Of a stretch of DNA of 64,000 nucleotides, positions 35,696 to 48,960 are shown in pieces. Source of the DNA: Enoplolaimus lenunculus. Its lineage: Eukaryota; Nematoda; Enoplea; Enoplida; Thoracostomopsidae. Each line of letters starts with the position of its first letter. Position 1 is the first letter of the stretch. Position numbers and translations under genes: made by a program. The stretch is from positions 62,001-126,000 of the forward strand of contig JASANG010002725.1 of the NCBI GenBank assembly GCA_030248215.1, read 5' to 3'. The notes beneath the pieces were generated by a model. It worked only from the letters and a program-made list of their open reading frames with translations. It searched no databases and was not told where the DNA came from.

Positions 35696-38600
35696 GTTCA
35701 CTGAGTTAAATGTCAAGTATTAAAAAAATCAAATTATGGCGGAGCATAGTGATACATATATAATACACAAATTATAAAAATTCCGCAAAATCAAGCCGGA
35801 CCGACTCAATACAGACAGATAAGTACGTAACTTTACAGAATTTGAATAATGAAAGATTGCGAGCATCGCCGCAAAATTCACGTTTCTGTCAGTGTGAAAT
35901 AGTCATAACCCTATGATGCCGCGGTTGGATTCGAACCAGCGGAACTTTGCTCTCTCGACAGAATGTCTCTATTAGAATATGCAAATATGAGAAAAACACC
36001 GTTTACATCATTATGAAACAAATATGTAATACAAGTAACGATGCTTTGAATCGTTTAACACAAAACTTATTGAAGTATTAAAATTTGCCAGCGTTTTTAA
36101 AAATTTTATGACTAATTTTTAAAAATTTGAAAACAACCGACGGATAATTTTTGACTTCTAATGACACCACCTTTATACAAACACCGTGTTTTCAAGAGGG
36201 CTGTTTTTGGAAAATTATCTTTTGCAACCACGGCCGCGGGCCAGAATGGTTGACCGTGATGCCGAACCCAAACTATTACACTGTGTTGTACGGCTCCAAC
36301 AGGAACTAAATTGTGTCGGAAAAGGAATAGGAATTGAATTTATTTGCAGGAATCGGAACAGGAAGCGGAATTTGAAATAATTTGCACAAAACCGCAAAAA
36401 TTCCTGTTCCTACATATTTGAATGCAAGAACAGGAATTCCGTTTGAACCCTTCTGTGATGATACATCAGATACGTATACGTATTATCAATATGAACAATA
36501 TAATTTGATCCGAAACAACAGACAGTTAACTCTTATACAATTTCCGCGTACGCAAAGTATGAAAAACGAGTAACTAATTCTTAAATGTATTATATTTTGT
36601 TGTTTCAGTTAAATTTTATAAATCATTTAGGTACATAAGTTTTGCTCTCTCCATTCTATAGCCGCTGGTTTGATGCAATCAAGCAACATGCTACTTGTCA
36701 GTAGGGGATTCTGAAACATTTTTATAAAATGTATGTCACAAAGTATCAAGAAAAATGCAAATGAAGAGAACGAAAAACCTTAGATTAAAATATATCGAAA
36801 ATCCGTTTCTATATGGGATTCTTCACGCTACTGCTCGGACGGAATTTGGTTGTCATCAACAGAATTTGAACAGCCGTAACATGGTTTCTTTGTTAAGTCT
36901 CCGCTGAATATACTGTCGCGTTGACCGCTAGTGAACATAGTGGGGTTTCATCGTGGAGAAGCTTTTGATATCGTTGTGCACGTGTGGCGTCTGCAAATCA
37001 AAGATTTTGTTGAAGAGTCATAAATTATAAGTTGGTTTGGAGTGCTCACATATCTGGTTTTCGTGCGTTTTTAACGACCTCTCGGTTCACATCGAACGTT
37101 TTCAGGAGAAATGTTAAAGCTGAAGTTTATTCATGCTAACGTATCCGGGTTGTTCAAAAAATTGAAGTATGTCGACCGCTGTTTTGTAGGGCTTCGTTTC
37201 GCCCGATTTGCCTCTTGTCTTTCTAGAAGATAAAACAAAAATTTTTTGATCCGATAATCATCCAATTCCTAAGTCCCAATATTCGCAATGGATCAATGTA
37301 CGGCCATCTTCCGTAAGTTGTTTACATTCGAAGTAGCAACCGCAGCCCCTGGTTTTGCGCCTCTTGCAGTTTTTGAACATCGCTTTTAATTTGTCACATT
37401 AGAAAATAACGCACTGGAGAGGATTGATTAACATAACTTCTTTCAATCAACCCCTCTGAAAGTCACAGTCACGGTCAGAATCAACGTGTCATCCTCATCG
37501 CAATCGAACGCAAATCGCGAGTGGCACGTAATAGTTCGCAAACGAGATCACATTTGCAAACCATTCCAAAAAATCTCATTAGCCCGCAATCACAAATATC
37601 GCAAAGGCAAGCAATCGGGAAAAATCGCAAACGCTCTCAATCGCGAAAAATCGCAAATACACGCAATCTCAAACGGTCGCACGATCTTTCATGTACATTT
37701 TTGTTGACGACGTTATTGCAATTTCTGCAATCATAACAATGCTTTCACGCTCGGTTCTTGTTTGCAAAATACGAAAATTTCAAGAAAATACTGTACACGG
37801 TGCTTTTTCACTACTCAATATATAGCTTTCTCACTGTTAGCCACCTATATCTACGTATTACGTATATCGTACCTCCCGTTAATAGTTATATTTAAGTGTT
37901 CTGATTTGGCCCCACTTGGTACTGTCACTGGGGCCTTGGTTAAATCCCCGGCCCCGGGGCAACTTGAATTTCAACGTCATGGTTTAAATCAATGTAAATT
38001 TGAGGCAGTTCCAAAGGAACCAAAGGACAGACATAATGCAAGCAATCTTGGTAAGGTACGTACTGTGACATGCGGATGCATAGATACAAGCAATAACCTC
38101 ATGCTAATGCTGCAAATCGGTAAAACGTTATGCATATGTAGCGCCTTCATATGCAGAAGCGGTAACAACATTGAAGAACCAAGGTGCATGTGTATGTTGA
38201 GGTTCTTGTAAGGCATACAAAAGAAAAGCTAGCAGTTGATTGTGATACGGCGTGACTCAGTGGCTAGCGCGCTGGAGTGATAATCTGTCGACAAACCTCC
38301 TGACAACGGGCCTCATTTTCACCTGCTAACTCAGAACTAAAAACCATCGTACCCTAGCCTACCCGACTTATCACATGGTGACCAAGACGGGACCGCAATG
38401 GCAAACTGCCGCGGTAGAACCAAAAATATATAAGTTGGCGGTCAAGGCACGACCTTGTAGAAAAACCGGGGGATGCGACATGCGGATGCATAAAGAGTTG
38501 CTAGCTTAAAGTAGGACAGTTTTAGATAGAAATTTTAAACGATACAACTTAGTTGAAACTTTGATTGCAACCATCTACTGTTTTAAAATGAAAACACTCA

Positions 38601-39668
38601 TCGGAAGCTGTGAGATATTTTGAAACATTGTAGTTGTCAGTTTAATTTGCTAAAACTTCAAATGCAACTACGACTGCTTTAACACGTTTGGTACGGCAAC
38701 CATTGTTGCAATCTAAGTTCGTACCCACTGATGGCAGTCGTCTGAAGTCGATGAAAAACTCCGCATCGCTTACCACGGTATTGCGGACGACGTATTACCA
38801 CTTTAAACTCAAAGCACACTAGCTAAATAATTTTCTTGATTCGTATATTTGCAAAGTTTAAACTAGCATTCTAGTTAGAACTTAATTTTCAGGGAGCCAA
38901 GACGACAAATCTGCGAACATAATCCATTTAAACTCAACTATTGTGATATAAAACTTCACTTGTATTGTTTGAACTTTGTCATTAGAATTAGATGCTTCAA
39001 CAAATATTTTTTCGGTTTGTGCATATAATCAGCGGAAGCTGAAACCTGATGTTAGTATAATCTGCTATGACCATTGCATTAAAAACACTTATAATATTTG
39101 TTGCTCGGTAACCTTCCGGAGGACAGGTTTTAGGACAGCTCTATGATTTGTTTTAGAAACTGGCCAAATTTTTGCGATAGTTAAAAATTTAAGGTGTAAA
39201 ACGAAACTTTTTTATTATTTAAGTCGGACCTATTAGTTAACATATATAGGATTTTCTAATAAATGTGTGGTGCGCGGAATCTGGATTAATTTAAACTAAT
39301 TTAAGATTTCCACCGCTAATTCTCAAAAAATATTAAGTTCGGCTTTGCAGATAGTAAAAGTTTGAAACTGAACTTAGTCATGAATTAATTTATGGCCACG
39401 GACGGCCACGGTGCTAACCCATTTCTTCAAATGATGCTGAAATTTGTAAGAAAACTTTACGATTATGTAATTTATGTATTAACTGCACATCAATATGTCA
39501 TTCTTGCAAAAGAGTTTCACAGTTAATTATACTAGCTAGTGAAATACCCAAACATTTTGTCAGTCCTAAGGATTCGAAGTTTAGGCTTTAAGTCATCGTC
39601 ATTGTGCAAAGTTGAGTATTCGCTAGCTCCTGATAAAAGAAGGGCTACAGGGTTGGGCCTTAGGGGGT
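35696..39668. other. Intergenic, between the divergent coiled-coil and akirin genes
   Basis: No gene. It holds a degenerate ATCGCAAA-type repeat (37490-37690), a possible retroposed insertion (38083-38476), and copies of a GGAACAGGAATTCC-type repeat (36290-36450) also found in akirin intron 2 (42290-42560). Confidence 0.45.
38083..38476 (+). mobile_element. Possible SINE-like insertion between 16-bp direct repeats
   Basis: GACATGCGGATGCATA occurs at 38067-38082 and again at 38477-38492. The 394 bp between includes GTGACTCAGTGGCTAGCGCG (38252-38271), which looks like a tRNA A-box region. A clear B-box is not seen. Confidence 0.4.
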
Positions 39669-40598
39669 AAGGTGCAACCGGAATTATAAAATACCGGTAG
39701 CGGAAGATTAAACATATACCGGTACTGGAAAACAAAAACCACTTGTTACGGGAAATTTAAAGCTATTTTATTGCTTTAATCGCGAAATAGTTTGTTATTC
39801 CCGATACGGTTACTTATGATGCTAAGGCTTCGCAGGAATGACTGCTATTATTTTGAGACACATGATCGTTTTCTGTTTGAAATAAATTTTGAAGACACGG
39901 TTGAAACATTTACCGAACCAGGGTCTTATATACTGATAATGAGACATTTGGAAACACCATTTAGAATGCCAAAAAGCTGAAACGAATGCAGCAGCTGGGA
40001 AACATGAGAAATTATGGAGTATGATGCAAACTGAAGATTTTGGTAATACACGCTCAGCAGGGTGCAACCGGAATTACAATTTACCGGAACCGGAATTGGA
40101 AAATTTTACCGGAACCGGAAAGTGAAAAATGCATTTCACCAAAAATTTCATTTTAATCTTATTTTGTGCTCTATTATTTGTGAAATAACCTTAGTCGAAC
40201 ATAGGTATTTATTTTATTTGTTGTATTTTAGATTTTCATCATCGACTGAAGTGAAATCCACCATCAATGGCTTATATTCGGAGTACAAGTGGCTTTCAAA
40301 AGACATTCTTAAAAATTAACAAAGTTAAGAAAACGGCCAAATTATAATACCGGAATTTTTAAATCCGGTAAAAATTTACCGGAACCGGAAGGTGAAAAAA
40401 TGCCGGAACCGGAGTTCCGGTTGCACCCTGACGCTCAGACAATTTTAGAAAAGTAAGTTAGGATATTATGCAAATATTTTTCTATATATACCGAAAATAC
40501 CGGAAGATTCCGGCGAAAAAGTACCGGATTTATTACTGGAACCGGATAATAAAAATACCGCATTTCCCTAGCGGAACCGGAATTCGGATTGCACCCTG
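39669..40598. mobile_element. hAT-like MITE, CCGG family, host of a nested copy
   Basis: Outer ends are AAGGTGCAACCGGAATTATA and GGAATTCGGATTGCACCCTG. Split by the element at 40058-40430. Related to 34985-35546, which has no insertion. Confidence 0.7.
40058..40430. mobile_element. hAT-like MITE, CCGG family, nested, with perfect target duplication
   Basis: Starts CAGGGTGCAACCGGAATTAC and ends GAGTTCCGGTTGCACCCTG. ACGCTCAG is duplicated exactly at 40050-40057 and 40431-40438, the 8-bp signature of hAT transposition. No transposase. Confidence 0.9.
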
Positions 40599-41280
40599 GT
40601 AGGGGCAGAGCCTAACCGGATATCCGTTTGCGATAAAAATCGATACCCAATTCCGTTTGGCAGAAAAATAAAACATTTTTTGAAACTCCTGTTTTTAAAA
40701 GAAATCCCATTTAACCATGGCTGATTGGTTGTACATGACATGAAAACGCATTCTACGCTCGCTTATTTATTTACCAAAGCTTCCCTTTTGATAAAAGCCA
40801 GTGTAAGAAGTATAAATAGCCTAGTAGGTATCCTAAATGCTTACTTGGTTAAGATGGTAACTTACCCCTATAAAATTATTGTTTCGTTAACTATTCGTAA
40901 TGATATAAGTAACTAACAGCATTAATTAGCTGAAGCATAGAACTAGTGAATTTTAACATATTGGTTACAGTTACCAACAATAAAAGTTTGGAGTTTTAGA
41001 AATTTGCATAATTAATTTTTTCCTCGAAGTCCGGACAGTTTGTATATTTTTGGAACCCCAGGTCTTGGTATGCACAGATATATATGTATATATACATGCC
41101 AAAATTTTCACAAAATTCAAGCTTCCTGATATTTGTCGCCCTTGCCGACGGTGCGCCGTTATTCATTATGTTTTTTCAGATTCAGTCTTCAGTCAGTTTT
41201 TATATACCTACCTAGTTGCATCGTACCTGTTATTCTGTGGCGATATTGCATGTTTATTCAGTGAGCTTGTGCAAACCGTA

Positions 41281-44200
41281 ATGGCATGCGCTCTCGCAGT
41301 AAAACGTTCTCTCGAACTCGATCCATATCATAGCCCAGACTCGTCTGGTATTAAACGGCCACGACAGTCATGCAGTCCGATGCGGCTCAGTCCACAACTT
41401 GCAGCTGCAACTGCGTCTGGGACTTTGTCTGGTTCTGCAGTCAACACGTCGGTTGCCGTAGGAAACGCAGTGAATTATGTTACTTCGGCATCACCATTTG
41501 GTCACGTTTCTGTGGCTTACACTCCAGGTATTTGTCGTACACTTCTGTTTTCGGTAATTGTCACCGTTGCCGACAGAGATACGTATTTTTATTTCGAAAA
41601 TATACCGAATCCGATTCCAATTTTAATACACGATGCTTAAAGAGCAGATAGGATACAGCGTCACATCAGTATAAATAACAAGACTTTAACCCCAACAACC
41701 ACAATAGATTATAAATTTTTCAATCACAACACAAGATAGATAACCGTTTATCTGATTAGACGCACAGATATACGCCAACAAGTGAAGTTGATAGCATTCT
41801 AATTCACTATTATGTGCAAAAAAGTATCGGCAAAGAACGGGCAATATTTTTTGCAGTGCTGATGCCGATACTCACAAAAACCCGATTATTACTATGCCAA
41901 TTACGTAATCAGAACATCCATACTGTTTAACCTTCATGATTATACGTACGTGCTTCATATTAAACGGTCTATATACATACTACTTCATACTAAGCGGTCG
42001 GGGTTTCGTATTTCTAGGCGGTCGTCTCGTGACGAAACTAAACGCTGCGAAAAAATCTGGTTTATGCCTTAGTATGGTTGGTGTTGTGTGTTTGATGCTT
42101 TTGTTTTATATACTTTTAGAACAAGTTGATCGTTATATTCGATCTGAAATTCGACGTTTAAGGAAACGAAAAATATTGCCTCGACGTCAAGTTACAGCTA
42201 CAGGGTAAGTTTACATCATAAATGTGTGTTTAGGTTCCGTTGGGCGGGGTGCGACCGGATGTAGAAACACCTAATAGCATGGGTCCAATAGCAACTAAGT
42301 TTTGCAGGAACTGGAATTTGAAATAAGTTTCTTCACCGAATAACTATTGTGCTAGTTAGATTACTAGCCAATTAGTGCCTTAAGCGTATTTTCAACAATT
42401 TCGTCATGAAGTTTGTCGAAAACACATTTGATTTTTAATTTTTCAAACTCAAAGTTTCCAATATTACAATGGTTACGAAATTTGTCACAAACCCGTAAAA
42501 ATTTCTGTTCCTGCATCTTTGAATGCAGGAACAGGAATAGAAATTCCATTTTTTGTAGAAATTTCTGTGGAACCTTGCGGATAGTAAACTTTTAAATAGG
42601 AACGCCATGGCGGATAGGGGGCATCCCCATCGAAAATTTTCCAAAAATTTTATGAAAATTTCTCGAAGAATGACTTGCTTCTATGATCGTGTTCAAAAAC
42701 GCAAAAATGTATCATAGCAGGAGGTACGGCGGCAGATATTCCACGATTTGACCGAATCCGAAGCCATTGCTAATTTGTCGATTCCGAATCCGAAACTTGC
42801 CTGTTGCAAATATCAGATATATCTATAATCTGTCTCAGAATATCAACGCAATGCCAGCCAGCCGATGCCCGACCTCAGTTCAGAGATTTGTGACCTGAAA
42901 GAAAAAGCGTTGATTTATATATGTAACAAGTTATTTGAAATTCTTTATTGTTTAGAAATGAAAAACATATTTTCCAACATTGTTGAATTCGGCTTTTTCA
43001 CCACGGAATCCGAACCACAAATCTTTGCTGAATCTGAATCAAAACCTTGAGTGCCCCCTGAAATTTTTTATGGCTAATGCCACTTATTATAGTGTACCAT
43101 TCGAAATTGAATATGATTTTACAGGGGAACAAGCAATGGAGCTAACGTGCCTGCGACTGGCTCAGCTGCAGCTGCAATTTCGCACACTTTCAATTCGCTA
43201 ACGCTTGCTCATCGTTTCAACAGTAACAACATGGGTTGCAGCGGGTCTGGTATTGGTAAAATTAGCGGTTCCCTTACGCCTAATAATGCTCTGGTGCCAG
43301 GACAAGCTACAACGCTTGAAACTCCAGGGTCACCGAATAGCTCCGCGCATTCGACTTCAGGGTCAGACTCTGACGGCGAGAATAACTCACGAATGGATGC
43401 GAGTGGTATGTTAACTTAGTTTAGTTTTAACTGTTTGGTAGGGGTTCTAGGAAAATTTGGGAAGGGGGCTTACCACATTTTTTGACTGAGGGTCTGTCGT
43501 CAGACGGTGATAAAGCTTTTTCAGTCAGAAATACTAAGTGTCGCAAAGCTATCTATTAAAATTTTTGAAAACGACAGTTTATGAAATTAAGAAACTCCAA
43601 CCAAAACACGTAATTTGTTGTTTCCTGGAAACAGCACTGAAAATGTTAAAAGTGTACATACATACGTACTTATTTAAACGCAAAGCACGAACTTTCGTGA
43701 AGCTTTTAATAAAATTGTCGAAAATTACAGAATATACTAAATTATTGGAGTAGCTAAACAGCCTCATGATCAGCTAAATAGGCATTGATTGCATTCTGAA
43801 CCTCGCGAGCGAGAAACCAAACAGACTTCTTAGTCTAAATCGCGCTGTACTATTTTGGTGTTAGGCTGAAGCAAACAAGACGCACTTTTAGTGTTGTATG
43901 AATTAAAAATGTCACTAGTTATTACAGTAGAAAAGTTTGGGCAAAATTATTGCGGTTTATGCATGGTGGAACCGGAATTTCGATTCTGCCTAGAATTTCG
44001 ATTTAAATCCAGTTACAATTCCGATTCTGACTGTAGGTATAATTGTAATCCTAATTTTTCATCGTTTATAGCTTGTGTCATTGCAAATATATGCGAAATG
44101 TGTCTTTAGTTCTGTTAAGTTTCATAATAAAAGGTGCTCATATATCAGTTCTTTCAGTCAACACTTCTTTTATATGACATGGAAATTATAGCAGAAACAT

Positions 44201-47200
44201 TAATAACATGCGCGCTGAAACAGACATATTGCTTTAGTGCATTCTGGTTGTGTACGTGTATATATATATAATAAAACTTGGCATTAAATAGTACGTATGC
44301 TCTTAGAAAATTTCTATTTCCAATTTCCTTATAATTTTCCTGTTCCGATTCCGTAAATATAATTCAGTTCTGGGTTGCACCCTTGGTTTAATACATTTAG
44401 CCCCAATAATTTATGATACTGCGCTTGGATCTGTACTCATCATACACGCATATATACATCAGTGTGCAAAGCGGAACTGGATTATACCGGAATCGGAATG
44501 TGTATCGGAACAGCAAATTTATACCGAAATCGGAATCGGAACTACAAAATTTGTGACTATATGGGTAAACAAGTATAATATTGATTCAGGGTGTCTGTTG
44601 ACTGGTAATAATTCTCAAAAACGTTGCATGAACAAATTGCCAATCATTTCTTGGTTTTGTAACGCTGAACTACGATCAATTATTTACGTATAAGTTTGTG
44701 CAATCGGAATCGGATCTCGTTTTAATCGAAATTCTAATCAGAATCGGAATTCCAATTGCACCCTGGCACTCATTACGTCGTTAGATTAACAGACGCATAT
44801 TTTGAAATGCTAGACTCAGGGTGCTAATCGGAACTGGATTATATCGGAATCGGAACAGCAAATTTATACTGGAATCGAAACTACAAATGTTAGACTAGAC
44901 GGATAATTTGTATTAACAAGTATGTATAATATTGATTTAGGACATTTAGATGTCTGTTGGCTGGCAGCAATTCTCAAAAACGTCGCATAAACAAATTGGC
45001 AATCATTTTTTGTCTCTAAAGCTAAACTACAGTCAATTATTGATATGTTAATTCATCGACTGGTTTGGGCGGTCTCGGTCAAAAAAGCGAGACCGAGACC
45101 GAGACTTTAGTGTCGGTCTCTGTCATTTTCTAACCGTTACCTCAAATAAAAATAAGATTTATTCTTCACTTTGCTACTGTCGTCACAACCTTCGAACAGG
45201 CTCGGGACGAATCACACTGTCTTAAAATACACTCAGTACAATCCCTAATTCCTAATCAGAGCTATAGTGTTTTTGCTGTCGGGCAAACCGAATAGACTGG
45301 AAAATTTTTTAACATAGCGTGACGTTATAAATGCGAATTTTTTTATCCGGAGGGGTCATTCTGTCTCTGAAATCGCTGTATAACTAGGTAGCGGTGCTTC
45401 ACAATCGTTCGTTGCCTATGTGGGCAGGTGAAATGTGCAAGTACTCCCGGGACAGAGGTGCGATCTAAGGGAATTTTTTGTAATCGCTTATCGCTTTTTC
45501 ACCTCTTTGGTGTCGATTTGCAAATCACCGAGATTGAAAAAAGCGAGACCGAGACCTGACAAATCTCGAGACTTGCCGAGACCAAAACCGAGACCTGACA
45601 AATCTCGAGACTTGCCGAGACCAAAACCGAGACCGCCCATCGCTGCTCATCAAAAGAATTTAATAAATAAATGATGCAGACAGCAAATGCTAAAACGTTA
45701 CCGAAAAATAATCGTCTATTTTAACTCTTGTAGAACCACAAACATTGGTTTCGGAATATTGCTGGATTCGGCTTGTATATTTATTTTTAGGTATTTCAAC
45801 TTCTGATGCACCAGGCAATGTCAATCCGAGTCCAGATATGCCATTATTCACTCGACGTCAAGTACGTATAAAGCGTCGTCGTTATTTTTAAAGCGGGATT
45901 AGCGTTGTCAACTTTGTGCTAGGACTTCCCTAGTGGGAGAGGAACATGCCCGTGTATTTGGTTCTCTACCTCAGTTGACTCTAGAGTCGCGCCGAATTTG
46001 CGATTTGATCGAATCCGGATCCATTGCTAATTTGTCTTATCCGAATTTTTAGTTACAGTCAATTAGCAGCAGACATGCAGATTTGCAGTTTCGGTCTCAG
46101 CAAGTCTTGGGATTTGGTTGGTTTCGGTCTCGTTTTTTGAAATTCTCTGGTTTGTAAATCTTGACCAAAGCGGTGAAACGCTGTTAGCAAGTTTTTGCTA
46201 TTTACTGCTCAACGTGTCATCGTGTAGTAACTTCTGAGTACCCACGTTTAACGTCTAAGCTATGTTAAAAAATTGTCCAGTCTTTTTGGTTTGCCTCGGA
46301 TCAATAAAAAAAGTTAGGGATCATATCGAGGGTGTTTTGAGACAGTTGGAATTATCCCGAATCTGTTCGAAAGATATCAGGACAGCGGCTACAGCATCTG
46401 TGCAAAGTATAAACATTGGGTGTCTTAAAAGGGGCCACAATTTTTTGCGTCCGCATAGACGTTATAATGCGAATGACCTGTTGTTTTTATATTTTTTATC
46501 ACTGACGGTCGCGCAATCCGCTTAAGCTCATTTTCATATGTGTGCAACGTCTGTTATAATAGGAGCAAGTGATAGTTCTCTGAAACTTTTCAATTGTTGA
46601 GTTTTTACCGTCATTCCTAAGTGATAAATAAAGTACAAAAAAATTTTGCGTCGATTTATTAGTTCACTTTTCTGAATTAAACCGAAATTCTGAGCAGATA
46701 AACCAATATTTAAACTTTTGTTACAAAAATCTTATTTTTAGCGTACGTAACGGTAAAAAATTGACCGAGACCGAGACCAAAAGTCTCGGTCTCTGTAGGT
46801 TGGGTCTCGGTCTCGTTTTTTGACCGAGACCGATCATCCCTGATTAGCAGTAATGCAGTGGTATAATATATTTGGAATTCCGGTTCCTGTTTCTGCTGTC
46901 TATAACATGTAGTTCATTTTTGTTGGGCGGTATTATAATATTTAAGGTTCATTTGATATGCGAACGTTTGCTCAAAGAGCAACAAGACAAATTGCGAGTC
47001 GAATTTGAGCGTGTATTGTGTGCGAAACTACAAGGTTTGTGAGCCGTGATGGAATGTGTGGTATTTGCTAGCAGTAAACTTTGGAGTTCAGTTAAGGATG
47101 AGAGTGTTTCAACCCACTCCATTTCCGATTCGTTTTAAACCGGAGCTTTCCCTGGTTTCCGACAGGAAATCATGGATTATAAATACGTGTTACACCTCGA

Positions 47201-47980
47201 AGATGCTACATTCCTTCTTAATATGTATGCTTTTTATACACGTTTGAAATTTTTACTCACAGTAAGAAGAACATAGATCTTTATGTGGGTTAGTATATTG
47301 CCAATTTTATTTACATTGACAAAAATAAACTGTACTTTTAGAACAGTATGAAACATTTGTGCAATTTGCAAATGATCAAATTCAGCGGCGCTATGCTGAT
47401 TCGAGTGCTTCCTGTGAGTTGAGTTTTGAATTTTAGTTGAATAACGTATGCACTCTGCCTAGTATTTTTAGACATTATTAACCATTGTCCCAAAAAAGTT
47501 GTGATTGGCTAAAAAAATTGCATGCCGATTTACTATCCCGGTTGTTTTAAATTTTAGTTAAGCATACTCGCCTCTGACTAATGTTTTTAGCCAATAACAG
47601 TTAAAAGATCTGTGTGGTTCAAAATAATTTTTGTTAGCCATAGAGGCTAGAGGCTCATATTTGTAAAAAATTCGTTTCGGGCGCTGTGCTTGAATAAAAC
47701 AGATTAAATTAAGATGTTGCTTGTTCCCGTTGAATAAGTATTCACAACACGTTTGAAAGTTTCCTTTTGTACCTATTTGTAGTGTAGATCAAGATTAGTG
47801 GAAAGACTAAAAGATAAACACAATTTTAATACCAAATTTTTACGAAAAATTTGCCTATGATTACTGTTAGGGGGCCATGGCCTGGTTCTTCCTTGCATGC
47901 GCCAGTGTCTATTTGGATTGCAAAGCTGATTGTTATGGAACGGGTATATTATTTTTGTACACTTTCCAGATTTGTCGTAA
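41281..47980 (+). CDS. akirin: Akirin, nuclear cofactor, 7 exons
   Basis: Exons: 41281-41527, 42120-42204, 43125-43405, 45791-45861, 46947-47034, 47342-47413, 47970-47980; phases 1,2,1,0,1,1 agree throughout and give 284 aa. Residues 1-9 (MACALAVKR) match the family start, with a basic nuclear-localisation-like IKRPRQ near 25-30. Residues 83-105 (EQVDRYIRSEIRRLRKRK) match the conserved central helix. Residues 229-275 (VHLICERLLKEQQDKL... EQYETFVQFANDQI) are the C-terminal helix. The last exon supplies Tyr-Leu-Ser-stop, giving the conserved SYLS/SYVS tail. Akirins bridge transcription factors to SWI/SNF chromatin remodellers in innate immunity and development, and vertebrate AKIRIN2 uses its C-terminal tail to import proteasomes into the nucleus. 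At 284 aa it is longer than most (about 190-220), mainly through a Ser/Gly/Thr-rich exon 3. The frame is open upstream of the ATG, but the family starts with MAC. Confidence 0.95.
44460..44765. mobile_element. hAT-like MITE, CCGG family, in an akirin intron
   Basis: Starts near CAGTGTGCAAAGCGGAACTGG's core (GTGCAAAGCGGAACTGG) and ends GGAATTCCAATTGCACCCTG. Lies in akirin intron 3. Confidence 0.6.
44817..45059. mobile_element. hAT-like MITE, CCGG family, second copy, right end lost
   Basis: Starts CAGGGTGCTAATCGGAACTG and parallels 44460-44700 in order (ATTGATTTAGG, CTGTTGGCTGGCAG), but has no right terminus before the next element. Confidence 0.55.
45060..45645. mobile_element. hAT-like MITE, GGTCTCGG family, with target duplication
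   Basis: Starts CTGGTTTGGGCGGTCTCGG and ends GACCGCCCATCGCTG. Flanks TTCATCGA and CTCATCAA agree at 6 of 8 positions. The interior shares GCGTGACGTTATAAATGCGA with the tandem core at 33255. Confidence 0.7.
46075..46842. mobile_element. hAT-like MITE, GGTCTCGG family, in akirin intron 4
   Basis: Contains GACCGAGACCGAGACC and its complement facing each other near 46760-46820 and ends GACCGATCATCCCTG; GACGTTATAATGCGAATGAC marks the family core. The left end is approximate. Confidence 0.5.
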
Positions 47981-48960
47981 ACAACAACCGCAACAGCTGT
48001 TCATTGTTCAACTACCGAGGGAAACTATGGCAACATTTTCACTGAGTGTTTGCGTGTGCTTAAATACGTTTTGTGTTTCTATATAATATCTTTTTTCTTG
48101 TGATAAAATAATTTTATAATATGTTATATGGTGTACTTTTTGTGCTTGCTTTTTGTTTGGTCAAAATAGGGAGGTTATCCAGTTTTAATAGTGTAAAGTT
48201 GGTCATTATACTTTCTGATGTAGTGACGGGCCCGTAGTCAAGGGGGTACAGTCCCCCTGAAAAAATGTTGGCCCCTCCTAGAAAATTTTCAATGTGCTTG
48301 TAACTCATTGAAAACCCTTGAATGCCCCTCCTGAACAATTTGTAGCCCCCAAAGCAAAGTTAGCTGGCTACGGGCCTGTGTTGTGAAACTTATGACATGG
48401 TACGCGCGAGATGCCTCTTTGAGGCTTTGTGGAGATGGTAAAAATTCCGACCATTTTGTTATAAAATTTGACCAATTTGGCTTGCCAACGCGAGTTTATT
48501 AATTATTGAAAATTTGTATTATAATTGTAAGATTATAAATTTATTGTTAATCTTGGAGCAGAACCTTTTTATAATTATTAGTTTGAGAAAAAATTTAGTG
48601 GAAAATACGAATATTTTTAAAAGTTGTCTTGCTTAGGGCAGAATTTAAATTCAGACAATGTTTGCTTATCAGGGATGGTTAATTTGATAAGAAGTAAATG
48701 CAGGGAGAATGGTGTAAGTAGTTGAGGACTTTATTATTTTTGTAATTTTATAGTTTTGCTTTGCAGAAATAAGGTATGCGTACTCATACATAACCATCGT
48801 TTGTTTATCAAATTTAGCTATATTGTACACATAAATGCAGTGTGTTTTGATACTAGTTTGTTTCGTCTTCATGTCTTTAATATTGGTATATAGTGTTTCG
48901 GATGGAAGTGTTTTTTCGTTCACTAAAGTGTGGTGATACAGACTTTATGTCCATTCTTTA
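47981..48960. other. Downstream of akirin, no gene seen
   Basis: AT-rich and without coding character. No canonical AATAAA lies close behind the akirin stop. Confidence 0.45.

Noticed and set aside
35915-35985. Possible tRNA gene on the minus strand (GCTGGTTCGAATCCAACC)
   Set aside because: Only a T-arm-like 3' half is present; no A box or pairing acceptor stem upstream.
37905-37980. GC-rich CCCCGGCCCCGGGG palindrome as a structured RNA or regulatory site
   Set aside because: Isolated short palindrome without a gene context or second copy in the window.
41050-41280. Open frame upstream of the akirin ATG as an N-terminal extension
   Set aside because: The akirin family begins MAC, which matches the ATG at 41281; the upstream part has no conserved features.
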